In this document: in pieces, positions 1 through 4,426 of the stretch
How positions within the stretch are numbered: the stretch's first letter is position 1
How the letters are laid out: every line of letters starts with the position of its first letter
Notes under the pieces: model-generated
What the model was told of the DNA's origin: nothing
Database searches by the model: none
What the model saw: the letters and a program-made list of their open reading frames with translations, nothing else
Program-made: the position numbers and the translations under genes
Source: Abditibacteriota bacterium
GTDB lineage: Bacteria > Armatimonadota > UBA5829
Length of the DNA: 5,338 bases
Direction of reading: 5' to 3'
Assembly (NCBI GenBank): GCA_017959625.1
Contig: JAGDAG010000036.1
Coordinates: 1-5,338, forward strand

Positions 1-228
1 AAAGTTTTCGCCCATATGTCTTTTTATGGACGATACGGTGTGGTCGGGATTCAGGACAGCCTGTCTTTTGGCTGTGACGCCTACCAGCCTGTCATTCCCT
101 TTGAAAGCAACCACCGAGGGGGTAGTTCTGGCTCCTTCGGAGTTTGCTATAACTGTGGGCTCGCCGCCCTCCATAACTGCAACAACAGAGTGTGTTGTTC
201 CCAGGTCTATACCTACTGTCTTTGCCAT
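1..228 (-). CDS. dnaK: Molecular chaperone DnaK (Hsp70), N-terminal 76 residues, partial
   Basis: This is the start of the cytoplasmic ATP-dependent Hsp70 chaperone, which works with DnaJ and GrpE to fold and rescue proteins. The reverse-strand translation opens MAKTVGIDLGTTHSVVAVME. It carries the Hsp70 phosphate-binding motif DLGTTHS (residues 8-14), then EGARTTPSVVAF (31-42), AKRQAV (53-58) and SIKRHMG (67-73). K69 matches the catalytic lysine of the family (K70 in E. coli). The start at 228 is set by GGAGG seven bases upstream and by alignment with known DnaK N-termini. The frame is open to the window edge, so roughly 530-560 residues should lie beyond it. The SIKRHMG version resembles actinobacterial and other HspR-controlled DnaKs, which fits the HAIR operator upstream. 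Nothing suggests damage. The identification is essentially certain. Confidence 0.97.
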   Translation of the reverse strand, partial: MAKTVGIDLGTTHSVVAVMEGGEPTVIANSEGARTTPSVVAFKGNDRLVGVTAKRQAVLNPDHTVSSIKRHMGENF

Positions 229-302
229 TTTGGCGCCTCCATAGATGATATAAAAATGATTTCGATGATACTGCGGGGGTGTGTTTGGCTTGTATCAAGT
301 CA
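229..302 (-). other. dnaK 5' leader
   Basis: This is the untranslated leader between the HAIR operator and the dnaK start codon. The ribosome binding site GGAGG lies at its dnaK end. Near the operator it holds further CTTG/CAAG half-sites: CTTG-TAT-CAAG at 289-299 (plus strand) and the palindrome TCAAGT-C-ACTTGA at 295-307, which overlaps the HAIR arm. No small open reading frame with a ribosome binding site and no strong hairpin over the start codon is apparent. Confidence 0.5.
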
Positions 303-323
303 CTTGAGTGTCTTGCACTCAAC
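303..323 (-). promoter_or_regulatory. HAIR operator (HspR-binding inverted repeat) for dnaK
   Basis: The plus strand reads CTTGAGT, seven bases, then ACTCAAC. This matches the HspR-associated inverted repeat, CTTGAGT-N7-ACTCAAG, in 13 of 14 defined positions. HspR is a MerR-family repressor of dnaK operons in actinobacteria and some other phyla, and it typically uses DnaK as co-repressor. The site lies about 11-31 bases downstream of the inferred dnaK start of transcription, where a bound repressor would block initiation or clearance. No hspR gene is in the window; in other bacteria it often sits at the end of the dnaK operon, which here would run off the left edge. CIRCE, the HrcA operator, does not fit because arm sequence and spacing differ. 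Confidence 0.8.
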
Positions 324-338
324 TTGTCCCCCTCACTT

Positions 339-388
339 ATATTATACACTGTTTCAACGGGAAATGTTCCTGTTTTTTTGGTTTTTTT
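339..388 (-). promoter_or_regulatory. dnaK promoter with A-tract UP-like element
   Basis: On the minus strand a perfect TATAAT (341-346) sits within GTATAATAT, placing transcription start near 334 and leaving a leader of about 106 bases. The -35 region is poor: the best hexamer at a spacing of 18 is GGAACA. Upstream, two A7 tracts (382-388 and 373-379, as read on the minus strand) fall about 39-54 bases before the start, where an UP element contacts the RNA polymerase alpha subunits. They may compensate for the weak -35. The adjacent HAIR operator supports this as the regulated dnaK promoter. The -10 is convincing; the UP role is inference. Confidence 0.65.
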
Positions 389-510
389 CAGAAAAAAAAG
401 CGTTTTTTCGGGGTTCTTTGCGGGTTTTCCGGCAGAAGAACAAAAAGCCGGGCTGCGACGCCTTGTTATTTGACTTTAGCGCGGCCGGCTCATATGCGGC
501 GGGGAGAAAC
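389..510. other. Intergenic stretch without a gene
   Basis: This lies between the tRNA terminator and the dnaK promoter. It contains homopolymer tracts (A8 at 392-399, T6 at 403-408) followed by a GC-richer part. The ORFs crossing it lack ribosome binding sites and run through the tRNA genes, so I reject them as coding. No convincing RNA gene or repeat is visible. Confidence 0.5.
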
Positions 511-535
511 AAAAAAAACCGGCAAGAGCCGGTTT
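511..535 (-). terminator. Rho-independent terminator of the tRNA cluster
   Basis: Read on the minus strand, AAACCGGC, a TCTT loop and GCCGGTTT form a perfect 8-bp stem that runs into an uninterrupted T tract. It begins four bases after the CCA end of tRNA-Glu, so it ends the tRNA transcript and separates it from dnaK. Confidence 0.93.
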
Positions 536-538
536 ATG

Positions 539-615
539 TGGCAGCCACGGCGGGATTCGAACCCGCGATCTTCGCCGTGAGAGGGCGATGTCCAAGGCCG
601 CTAGACGACGTGGCC
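539..615 (-). tRNA. tRNA-Glu (anticodon CTC)
   Basis: The minus strand folds into a full cloverleaf of 77 bases including an encoded CCA. The acceptor GGCCACG pairs with CGTGGCT, giving a G1-U72 pair common in bacterial tRNA-Glu. The D-arm is GTCT/GGAC. The anticodon stem is TCGCC/GGCGA with loop CTCTCAC, so the anticodon is CTC, reading GAG. The T-arm is GCGGG-TTCGAAT-CCCGC. The discriminator is G, followed by CCA. It is the last gene of the Asn-Lys-Glu cluster. Its anticodon stem is identical to that of the neighbouring tRNA-Lys. Confidence 0.96.
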
Positions 616-629
616 GCATCAACACTTGT

Positions 630-658
630 ATTATATCATATATAAGATGAAAAAACAA
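630..658 (-). promoter_or_regulatory. Possible internal promoter for tRNA-Glu
   Basis: On the minus strand a perfect TATAAT (630-635) is preceded after 17 bases by TTGTTT (653-658). A start near 623 would lie about eight bases before mature tRNA-Glu. The 45-base spacer between Lys and Glu is much longer than the 10-base spacer between Asn and Lys, which leaves room for a separate promoter. The -35 is poor, and the AT-rich spacer could produce the -10 by chance. Confidence 0.4.
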
Positions 659-660
659 TA

Positions 661-732
661 TACGTCGGGTGGGGCTCGAACCCACGACTCTCGCCTTAAA
701 AGGGCGATACTCTACCACTGAGTTACCGACGC
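661..732 (-). tRNA. tRNA-Lys (anticodon TTT), CCA not encoded
   Basis: The minus strand gives a complete cloverleaf of 72 bases without CCA. The acceptor GCGTCGG pairs with CCGACGT (G1-U72). The D-arm is ACTC-AGTGGTA-GAGT. The anticodon stem is TCGCC/GGCGA with loop CTTTTAA, so the anticodon is TTT. The variable loop is GAGTC, the T-arm GTGGG-TTCGAGC-CCCAC and the discriminator A. The bases after the discriminator are TAT, so CCA must be added by the nucleotidyltransferase, unlike in both neighbours. Confidence 0.94.
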
Positions 733-742
733 GCAAAAAAAA

Positions 743-818
743 TGGCTCCTCGACCTGGACTTGAACCAGGAACCCTTTGATTAACAGTCAAATGCTCTGC
801 CGATTGAGCTATCGAGGA
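743..818 (-). tRNA. tRNA-Asn (anticodon GTT)
   Basis: The minus strand gives a cloverleaf of 76 bases including CCA. The acceptor TCCTCGA pairs with TCGAGGA. The D-arm is GCTC-AATCGGCA-GAGC. The anticodon stem is TTTGA/TCAAA with loop CTGTTAA, so the anticodon is GTT, reading AAC and AAT. The T-arm is CCTGG-TTCAAGT-CCAGG. The discriminator is G, followed by CCA. It is the promoter-proximal gene of the cluster. A run of eight T follows it before tRNA-Lys. Confidence 0.97.
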
Positions 819-832
819 ACAGCAACATTTAT

Positions 833-861
833 ATTATACACCCTGCGCCCGGGCTTGTCAA
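833..861 (-). promoter_or_regulatory. Strong promoter of the Asn-Lys-Glu tRNA cluster
   Basis: On the minus strand TTGACA (856-861) and TATAAT (833-838) are both perfect sigma-70/sigma-A hexamers with an ideal 17-base spacer (839-855). Transcription would start near 826, a few bases before tRNA-Asn at 818. The -10 again sits in GTATAATAT, as at dnaK. Confidence 0.93.
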
Positions 862-962
862 CGCCTTTCGAAAGGGCGGCGGGAGAGTGATATAACCTGC
901 CGGCAAATATTATTATATCTTTTTTTCGGGGTAAAGTCAATACCGCGGGATATATGCCGGCG
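862..962. other. Divergent intergenic region with inverted repeats
   Basis: This lies between the leftward tRNA promoter and the rightward esterase promoter and contains no gene. It holds a small hairpin (CGCCTTT, loop CGA, AAGGGCG; 862-878) just behind the tRNA -35, with no U-tract on either side. It also holds a larger imperfect inverted repeat: 899-910 pairs with 950-961 in 11 of 12 positions around GCCGGCA/TGCCGGC, with a 39-base AT-rich centre. Neither looks like a terminator. The larger one could be an operator for the esterase gene. Confidence 0.45.
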
Positions 963-982
963 AAAAAAATGAACATTATTTA

Positions 983-991
983 TGGTATAAT
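983..991 (+). promoter_or_regulatory. Extended -10 promoter of the esterase gene
   Basis: TGGTATAAT is a perfect extended -10 (TGn plus TATAAT at 986-991). No good -35 exists at 16-18 bases, where the sequence is nearly all A, as expected for an extended -10 promoter. Transcription should start near 998, giving a leader of about 51 bases. Confidence 0.75.
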
Positions 992-994
992 ATC

Positions 995-1022
995 TATGCG
1001 GCGCGGCAGTCTGCGCCGCATA
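995..1022 (+). promoter_or_regulatory. Perfect 10-bp hairpin/inverted repeat at the esterase transcript start
   Basis: TATGCGGCGC (995-1004) is exactly complementary to GCGCCGCATA (1013-1022) across an 8-base loop. It overlaps the predicted transcription start. It could therefore be a DNA operator for a dimeric repressor or, if most of it is transcribed, a 5' stem that stabilises the mRNA. No U-tract follows, and the ribosome binding site at 1034-1041 lies outside it, so it is neither a terminator nor a direct block of translation. Confidence 0.6.
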
Positions 1023-1048
1023 TATCCTGTTTCGGAGGAGGCTTTTAT

Positions 1049-2557
1049 ATGAAACTGTTATTGTTTGCTTTTTTGTTCCTGCTTGCGGGGCTGCCGCTTT
1101 GGGCCGGCATATTCCGGGGCGTTGAGGCTCCGGAGAGCAAGGCGGACCCCGGAGAGCTGAGGGGAAAGAGGATAAAAGGGACCTACACCAGAGTTTACCC
1201 CAAAAAAGGGCCTGCGGACGCCAGGCTCCACCGGGCCCTGAAGCCGGGCATCCCGGTGAAATACGAGATGTATTTTTCCACAGGCTTCAAAAACGACGGC
1301 TCCGACGCCCTGATACTCATCTGCGATCTGCTGGCGGAGGCCCCCGTTAAGGCCATGGAGACCCTGGCCCGGGAGAGCAAGGCCCCGGACTTCGTTGCCA
1401 TAGGCTTCACCCACACCGATCTGGAGCCCACCCTGGAGGGAGGCAGCACCCGCTGGATGCGGAAGGATCTGCTGGACCTGGCCACACGGGACGCGGTGGA
1501 CTTTATGACCGACGAGGTGCTGCCGGCGCTGGAAAAGGAGCACGGCTACCGGGTGTCTCCGGATCCGGACATGCACTATATGCTGGGAGGCTCCTCCGGC
1601 GCAGTGTGGGCGTGGGACGCCTGCTGGTTCCGCAACGACTATTTCCGCCGCTGCTACCTTTCCAGCCCCACCTTTTCCGCCATCAATCTGGGGGAGGAGA
1701 TACCGTTTCTCATGAGAAAGCTGGAGCCGCGCCCCATCAAGGTGGTCCTGAACACCGGCACCATCGAGCCCGACGATTATTTCGGCGCCTCCTATCCCAT
1801 CGCCCTTCAGACGGAGCGGGCCCTGGATTTTGCGGGCTACGATTACAAATACTGGATATTTGAGGGCGAAGGGCACTGCAGCCGTTTCAACCACTACGAA
1901 TCCCAGCTGGAATTCATGGAATGGATGTGGAAGGACTGGGACACCGTCCCCGTGGCGCATCCCCGTATCTGCGCCCGCCTGTCGGAAATGACGGGAGGAA
2001 AGGAAGGCTGGAAAAAAGCCCCCAAGGGGACCCGGCTCCCCGCTAAGGACAGGGCCGTGGGCCCCGCGGGAGAATACACGGCCCGGGGAAGCAAAATAAT
2101 GCTCACGGACAAAAAAGGCGCAAAGACCGTGGCGGCCAAAGGCTTCGGCAGCATATCGGATCTTGCGGTCTCCGCCGACGGCTGGAAGCTGTACGTCGCG
2201 GACAGAAAGAGCAACTTTATTTATTCGCTTTCCATAGAAAAGGACGGCAGCCTTACCCAGCTTTTGAAGCTCTGCCCTCTGCACCGGGCCGCCGACGCCC
2301 GGCGCCTGGGAGCGGAAGCGCTGGCGGTAGCCTCCAACGACCGTATCTTTGCCGCTGCGGAGCTGGGGATCCAGTGTTCCATATCCACCGGAGTGGTGGA
2401 TGTCATACTGCCTCTCCCCGGCGATCTTCCCTGCGACGGAGTGTATCTGGAAGGGAACACCCTTTACGGGGTCTCCGGCAAAAACGTTTTTACAAGGGAG
2501 ATCAATTTTGCCGCAAAGGACGGGCAGCTGCATCCGGCGGCATACAATCTGCTGTAA
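1049..2557 (+). CDS. Secreted esterase (Fes/esterase-D type alpha/beta hydrolase) fused to a truncated SMP-30-like domain
   Basis: This 502-residue protein has an N-terminal signal peptide (about 1-19, MKLLLFAFLFLLAGLPLWA). Residues about 45-300 resemble the enterochelin-esterase/esterase-D hydrolase family. G180-G-S-S-G184 gives a GxSxG nucleophile elbow with Ser182. TIEPDD (238-243) supplies a candidate acid and H276 in GEGHCSRFNH the likely catalytic His. RALDFAGYDYKYW and FMEWMWKDWD match the typical end of this domain. Residues about 343-488 resemble the last blades of an SMP-30/gluconolactonase propeller (SADGWKLYVADRKSNFIYSL; AELGIQC; GNTLYGVSGKNVFTREI), but the first blades are missing and usual metal-ligand positions are changed. 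GGAGGAGG seven bases upstream fixes the start. It has its own promoter and no operon partner. The natural ester substrate, perhaps a plant or carbohydrate ester, cannot be read from the sequence. Fold assignment is confident; activity is inferred. Confidence 0.82.
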   Translation: MKLLLFAFLFLLAGLPLWAGIFRGVEAPESKADPGELRGKRIKGTYTRVYPKKGPADARLHRALKPGIPVKYEMYFSTGFKNDGSDALILICDLLAEAPVKAMETLARESKAPDFVAIGFTHTDLEPTLEGGSTRWMRKDLLDLATRDAVDFMTDEVLPALEKEHGYRVSPDPDMHYMLGGSSGAVWAWDACWFRNDYFRRCYLSSPTFSAINLGEEIPFLMRKLEPRPIKVVLNTGTIEPDDYFGASYPIALQTERALDFAGYDYKYWIFEGEGHCSRFNHYESQLEFMEWMWKDWDTVPVAHPRICARLSEMTGGKEGWKKAPKGTRLPAKDRAVGPAGEYTARGSKIMLTDKKGAKTVAAKGFGSISDLAVSADGWKLYVADRKSNFIYSLSIEKDGSLTQLLKLCPLHRAADARRLGAEALAVASNDRIFAAAELGIQCSISTGVVDVILPLPGDLPCDGVYLEGNTLYGVSGKNVFTREINFAAKDGQLHPAAYNLL

Positions 2558-2566
2558 ACGGCCCGC

Positions 2567-2604
2567 GCCCGGGGAAAACCTTTGCGGTTCCCCGGGCTGT
2601 CTTT
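2567..2604 (+). terminator. Possible terminator hairpin after the esterase gene
   Basis: GCCCGGGGAA (2567-2576) and TTCCCCGGGC (2588-2597) form a perfect 10-bp stem with an 11-base loop that can extend inward through AACC/GGTT. The stem is very stable, but only TGTCTTT follows, a poor U-tract. It may terminate inefficiently, protect the mRNA 3' end, or insulate the fhs promoter, whose -35 starts at 2603. Confidence 0.55.
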
Positions 2605-2631
2605 GAAAACCCTGCGCGGATATAGTATAAT
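2603..2631 (+). promoter_or_regulatory. fhs promoter
   Basis: TTGAAA (2603-2608) and TATAAT (2626-2631) are separated by exactly 17 bases, a near-perfect housekeeping promoter. Transcription should start near 2638, leaving a leader of about 31 bases, too short for a riboswitch. Confidence 0.88.
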
Positions 2632-2668
2632 ATATGTTGTCACGTGTTGTTACGCAAGGAGAATAGTT

Positions 2669-4324
2669 ATGTTATCTGATATCGAAATAGCCCAAAATGC
2701 AAAGATCCGGGATATAGAAGACGTAGCCGCGGATCTGGGCATCGGGCCCCGGTTCCTTTATAAATACGGCAGGGACAAGGCCAAGATCGACCCGCAGTGC
2801 GTCGGGGACATACCCCGGAAGGGCCGGCTGGTCATAGTCACCGCCATAACTCCCACGCCGGCGGGCGAGGGCAAGACCACCACCCTTATAGGGCTTGCCG
2901 ACGCTTTCCGCCGTCTGGGCCAAAAGTCCGTGATAGCCATGCGGGAGCCCTCCCTGGGGCCCTGCTTCGGTATGAAGGGAGGCGCCTGCGGCGGCGGATA
3001 CGCCCAGGTGCTGCCCATGGAGGACATCAATCTGCACTTTACCGGGGACATCCACGCTATCGGCGCCGCCCACAATCTGCTGGCGGCCATGCTGGACAAC
3101 CATATCTTTCAGGGAAACGCTCTGGATATAGACCCGGATTCCATAACCTTCAAACGGGTGATGGATATGAACGACAGGGCTCTCAGGCACATCACCGTGG
3201 GCAGGGGAAAAACCGACGGCGCAGAGCGGGAAAGCGGCTTCGAGATAACCACAGCCTCGGAGATAATGGCGCTTTTCTGCCTTGCTTCCGATCTTGCCGA
3301 CCTGAAAAAGAAGCTTGCCGGGGTGATAGTCGCTTCCAACGGAAAAGGGGAGCCGGTGACCTGCGGCGACCTGAAGGCGGACGGCGCCATGGCGGCTCTG
3401 CTGAAGGACGCCCTAAAGCCGAACCTGGTGCAGTCGATAGAAGGCACTCCGGCTTTCGTCCACGGAGGCCCCTTTGCCAATATAGCCCACGGCTGCAATT
3501 CCCTTATAGCCACCGATACGGCCCTCAGGCTGGGAGACTGGGTGGTGACGGAAGGAGGCTTCGGTTCCGATCTGGGGCTGGAAAAGTTTATCGATATCAA
3601 ATGCCGCCGGGCGGGGCTTGTCCCTCACGCCGCGGTGCTGGTGGCGACTCTCAGAGCCGTGAAATACCACGGCGGAGCAGAGAAGTCGGCCCTTGCCGCG
3701 CCGGACGCCGGCGCTCTGCGGGCAGGCTTTGAAAACGTCCGCAAACACATAGAAAACGTGCGTTGTTTCGGCGTGGAGCCCTTCGTGGCCCTGAACCGGT
3801 TCGACAGCGATACCGAAGAAGAAACTGCGCTGTTCGAATCTCTCTGCCGCGAAGCCGGAGCGGGCTGTTATCTGTCGGAGGTCCACACCAAAGGCGGAGC
3901 CGGCGCCCTGGAGCTTGCCCGGGCCATCGTTAAGCATCCCGGGACCGCCGGGCTGCGTTTCTCCTATGACGAAAAAAGCGGCATAGAGGAGAAGCTCTCG
4001 GCCGTGTGCGCCCGCATATACGGCGCCGACGGGGCGGATCTTACGCCGGAAGCCCGGGAGGACGCCGCCGCTATAGAAAAAAACGGACTGGCGGCGCTGC
4101 CGGTGTGCATAGCCAAAACGCAATATTCCTTTTCCGACGACCCCAAGCTTATCGGGCGTCCCCGGGGCTTCCGGGTGACGGTCCGCCGCCTCAAGGCCTG
4201 CGGAGGGGCCGGGTTCATAGTGGCCTATGCGGGAAAGATACTCACCATGCCGGGGCTCCCGAAGGTCCCCGCCGCCAACGGCATAACCGTCTCCGACGAC
4301 GGACGGATAGACGGACTATTCTGA
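2669..4324 (+). CDS. fhs: Formate-tetrahydrofolate ligase (formyltetrahydrofolate synthetase)
   Basis: This cytoplasmic enzyme joins formate to tetrahydrofolate using ATP, making 10-formyl-THF for purine and formyl-methionine synthesis and, in acetogens, the methyl branch of the Wood-Ljungdahl pathway. The 551-residue length is close to the usual 555-560. Key motifs are the P-loop TPTPAGEGKTT (61-71), REPSLGP (92-98), the first family signature GMKGGACGGGYAQVLPM (101-117), VHGGPFANIAHGCNS (264-278), TEGGFGSDLGLEKF (294-307), the second signature VATLRAVKYHGG (325-336) and TMPGLPKVPAA (526-536). Cys107 stands where Ala is usual. The start at 2669 is chosen because AAGGAG lies seven bases upstream and MLSDIEIAQNAKI aligns with family N-termini. 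The in-frame ATG at 2582 precedes the promoter and is rejected. The gene has its own promoter and a strong terminator, with no folD or other folate gene adjacent. On its own it does not prove acetogenesis. Confidence 0.98.
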   Translation: MLSDIEIAQNAKIRDIEDVAADLGIGPRFLYKYGRDKAKIDPQCVGDIPRKGRLVIVTAITPTPAGEGKTTTLIGLADAFRRLGQKSVIAMREPSLGPCFGMKGGACGGGYAQVLPMEDINLHFTGDIHAIGAAHNLLAAMLDNHIFQGNALDIDPDSITFKRVMDMNDRALRHITVGRGKTDGAERESGFEITTASEIMALFCLASDLADLKKKLAGVIVASNGKGEPVTCGDLKADGAMAALLKDALKPNLVQSIEGTPAFVHGGPFANIAHGCNSLIATDTALRLGDWVVTEGGFGSDLGLEKFIDIKCRRAGLVPHAAVLVATLRAVKYHGGAEKSALAAPDAGALRAGFENVRKHIENVRCFGVEPFVALNRFDSDTEEETALFESLCREAGAGCYLSEVHTKGGAGALELARAIVKHPGTAGLRFSYDEKSGIEEKLSAVCARIYGADGADLTPEAREDAAAIEKNGLAALPVCIAKTQYSFSDDPKLIGRPRGFRVTVRRLKACGGAGFIVAYAGKILTMPGLPKVPAANGITVSDDGRIDGLF

Positions 4325-4333
4325 CACTTGTAT

Positions 4334-4361
4334 CCCCGAAGCCCTTCGGGGCTTTTTTTTT
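4334..4361 (+). terminator. Rho-independent terminator of fhs
   Basis: AAGCCC-TTCG-GGGCTT (4339-4354) is a 6-bp stem capped by the very stable cUUCGg tetraloop and runs directly into nine T (4353-4361). An overlapping alternative, CCCCGAA-GCCC-TTCGGGG (4334-4351), shares the 3' arm. Either fold ends next to the T tract. It lies about ten bases after the fhs stop codon. Confidence 0.95.
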
Positions 4362-4366
4362 GGCTG

Positions 4367-4401
4367 TTGAAACAGTATTAAGAAATATGTTATCATATAA
4401 T
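4367..4401 (+). promoter_or_regulatory. Promoter of the prepilin-like gene
   Basis: TTGAAA (4367-4372) is followed after 18 bases by TATCAT (4391-4396, five of six consensus bases), overlapping a perfect TATAAT (4396-4401) whose spacing to the same -35 would be 23. Transcription probably starts near 4403, giving a leader of only about 24 bases that contains AAGGAG (4415-4420). Confidence 0.65.
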
Positions 4402-4426
4402 TGAAATATTAAACAAGGAGAAACCA

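Noticed and set aside
303..323. CIRCE element (HrcA operator)
   Set aside because: CIRCE is TTAGCACTC-N9-GAGTGCTAA. Here the arms are CTTGAGT and ACTCAAC with a 7-base gap, which fits HAIR.
16..645. Plus-strand open frame of 209 codons across dnaK, the intergenic region and tRNA-Glu
   Set aside because: It overlaps DnaK coding sequence, a terminator and a tRNA on the opposite strand; its translation has no protein-like features.
735..742. T8 run between tRNA-Asn and tRNA-Lys as a terminator (minus strand)
   Set aside because: The only preceding hairpin is the tRNA itself, and two more cluster genes follow. It may reduce read-through but is not supported as a true terminator.
862..878. CGCCTTT-CGA-AAGGGCG hairpin as a terminator
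   Set aside because: No T tract follows on either strand, and it sits directly upstream of the tRNA -35 box.
1058..2533. Long open frame of 491 codons on the minus strand opposite the esterase gene
   Set aside because: It mirrors a GC-rich gene, shows no recognisable domain and has no clear ribosome binding site. The plus-strand frame has a signal peptide, catalytic motifs, promoter and ribosome binding site.
2582..2668. Upstream in-frame ATG that would add 29 residues to Fhs
   Set aside because: It lies upstream of the fhs -35 box, lacks a Shine-Dalgarno sequence, and the added residues do not resemble Fhs N-termini.
2638..2668. Tetrahydrofolate or other riboswitch before fhs
   Set aside because: The leader from the inferred start to the ATG is only about 31 bases, too short for an aptamer plus expression platform.
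2797..3732. Plus-strand open frame of 311 codons inside fhs
   Set aside because: It is an out-of-frame reading of fhs with an Arg/Gly/His-rich translation and no ribosome binding site.
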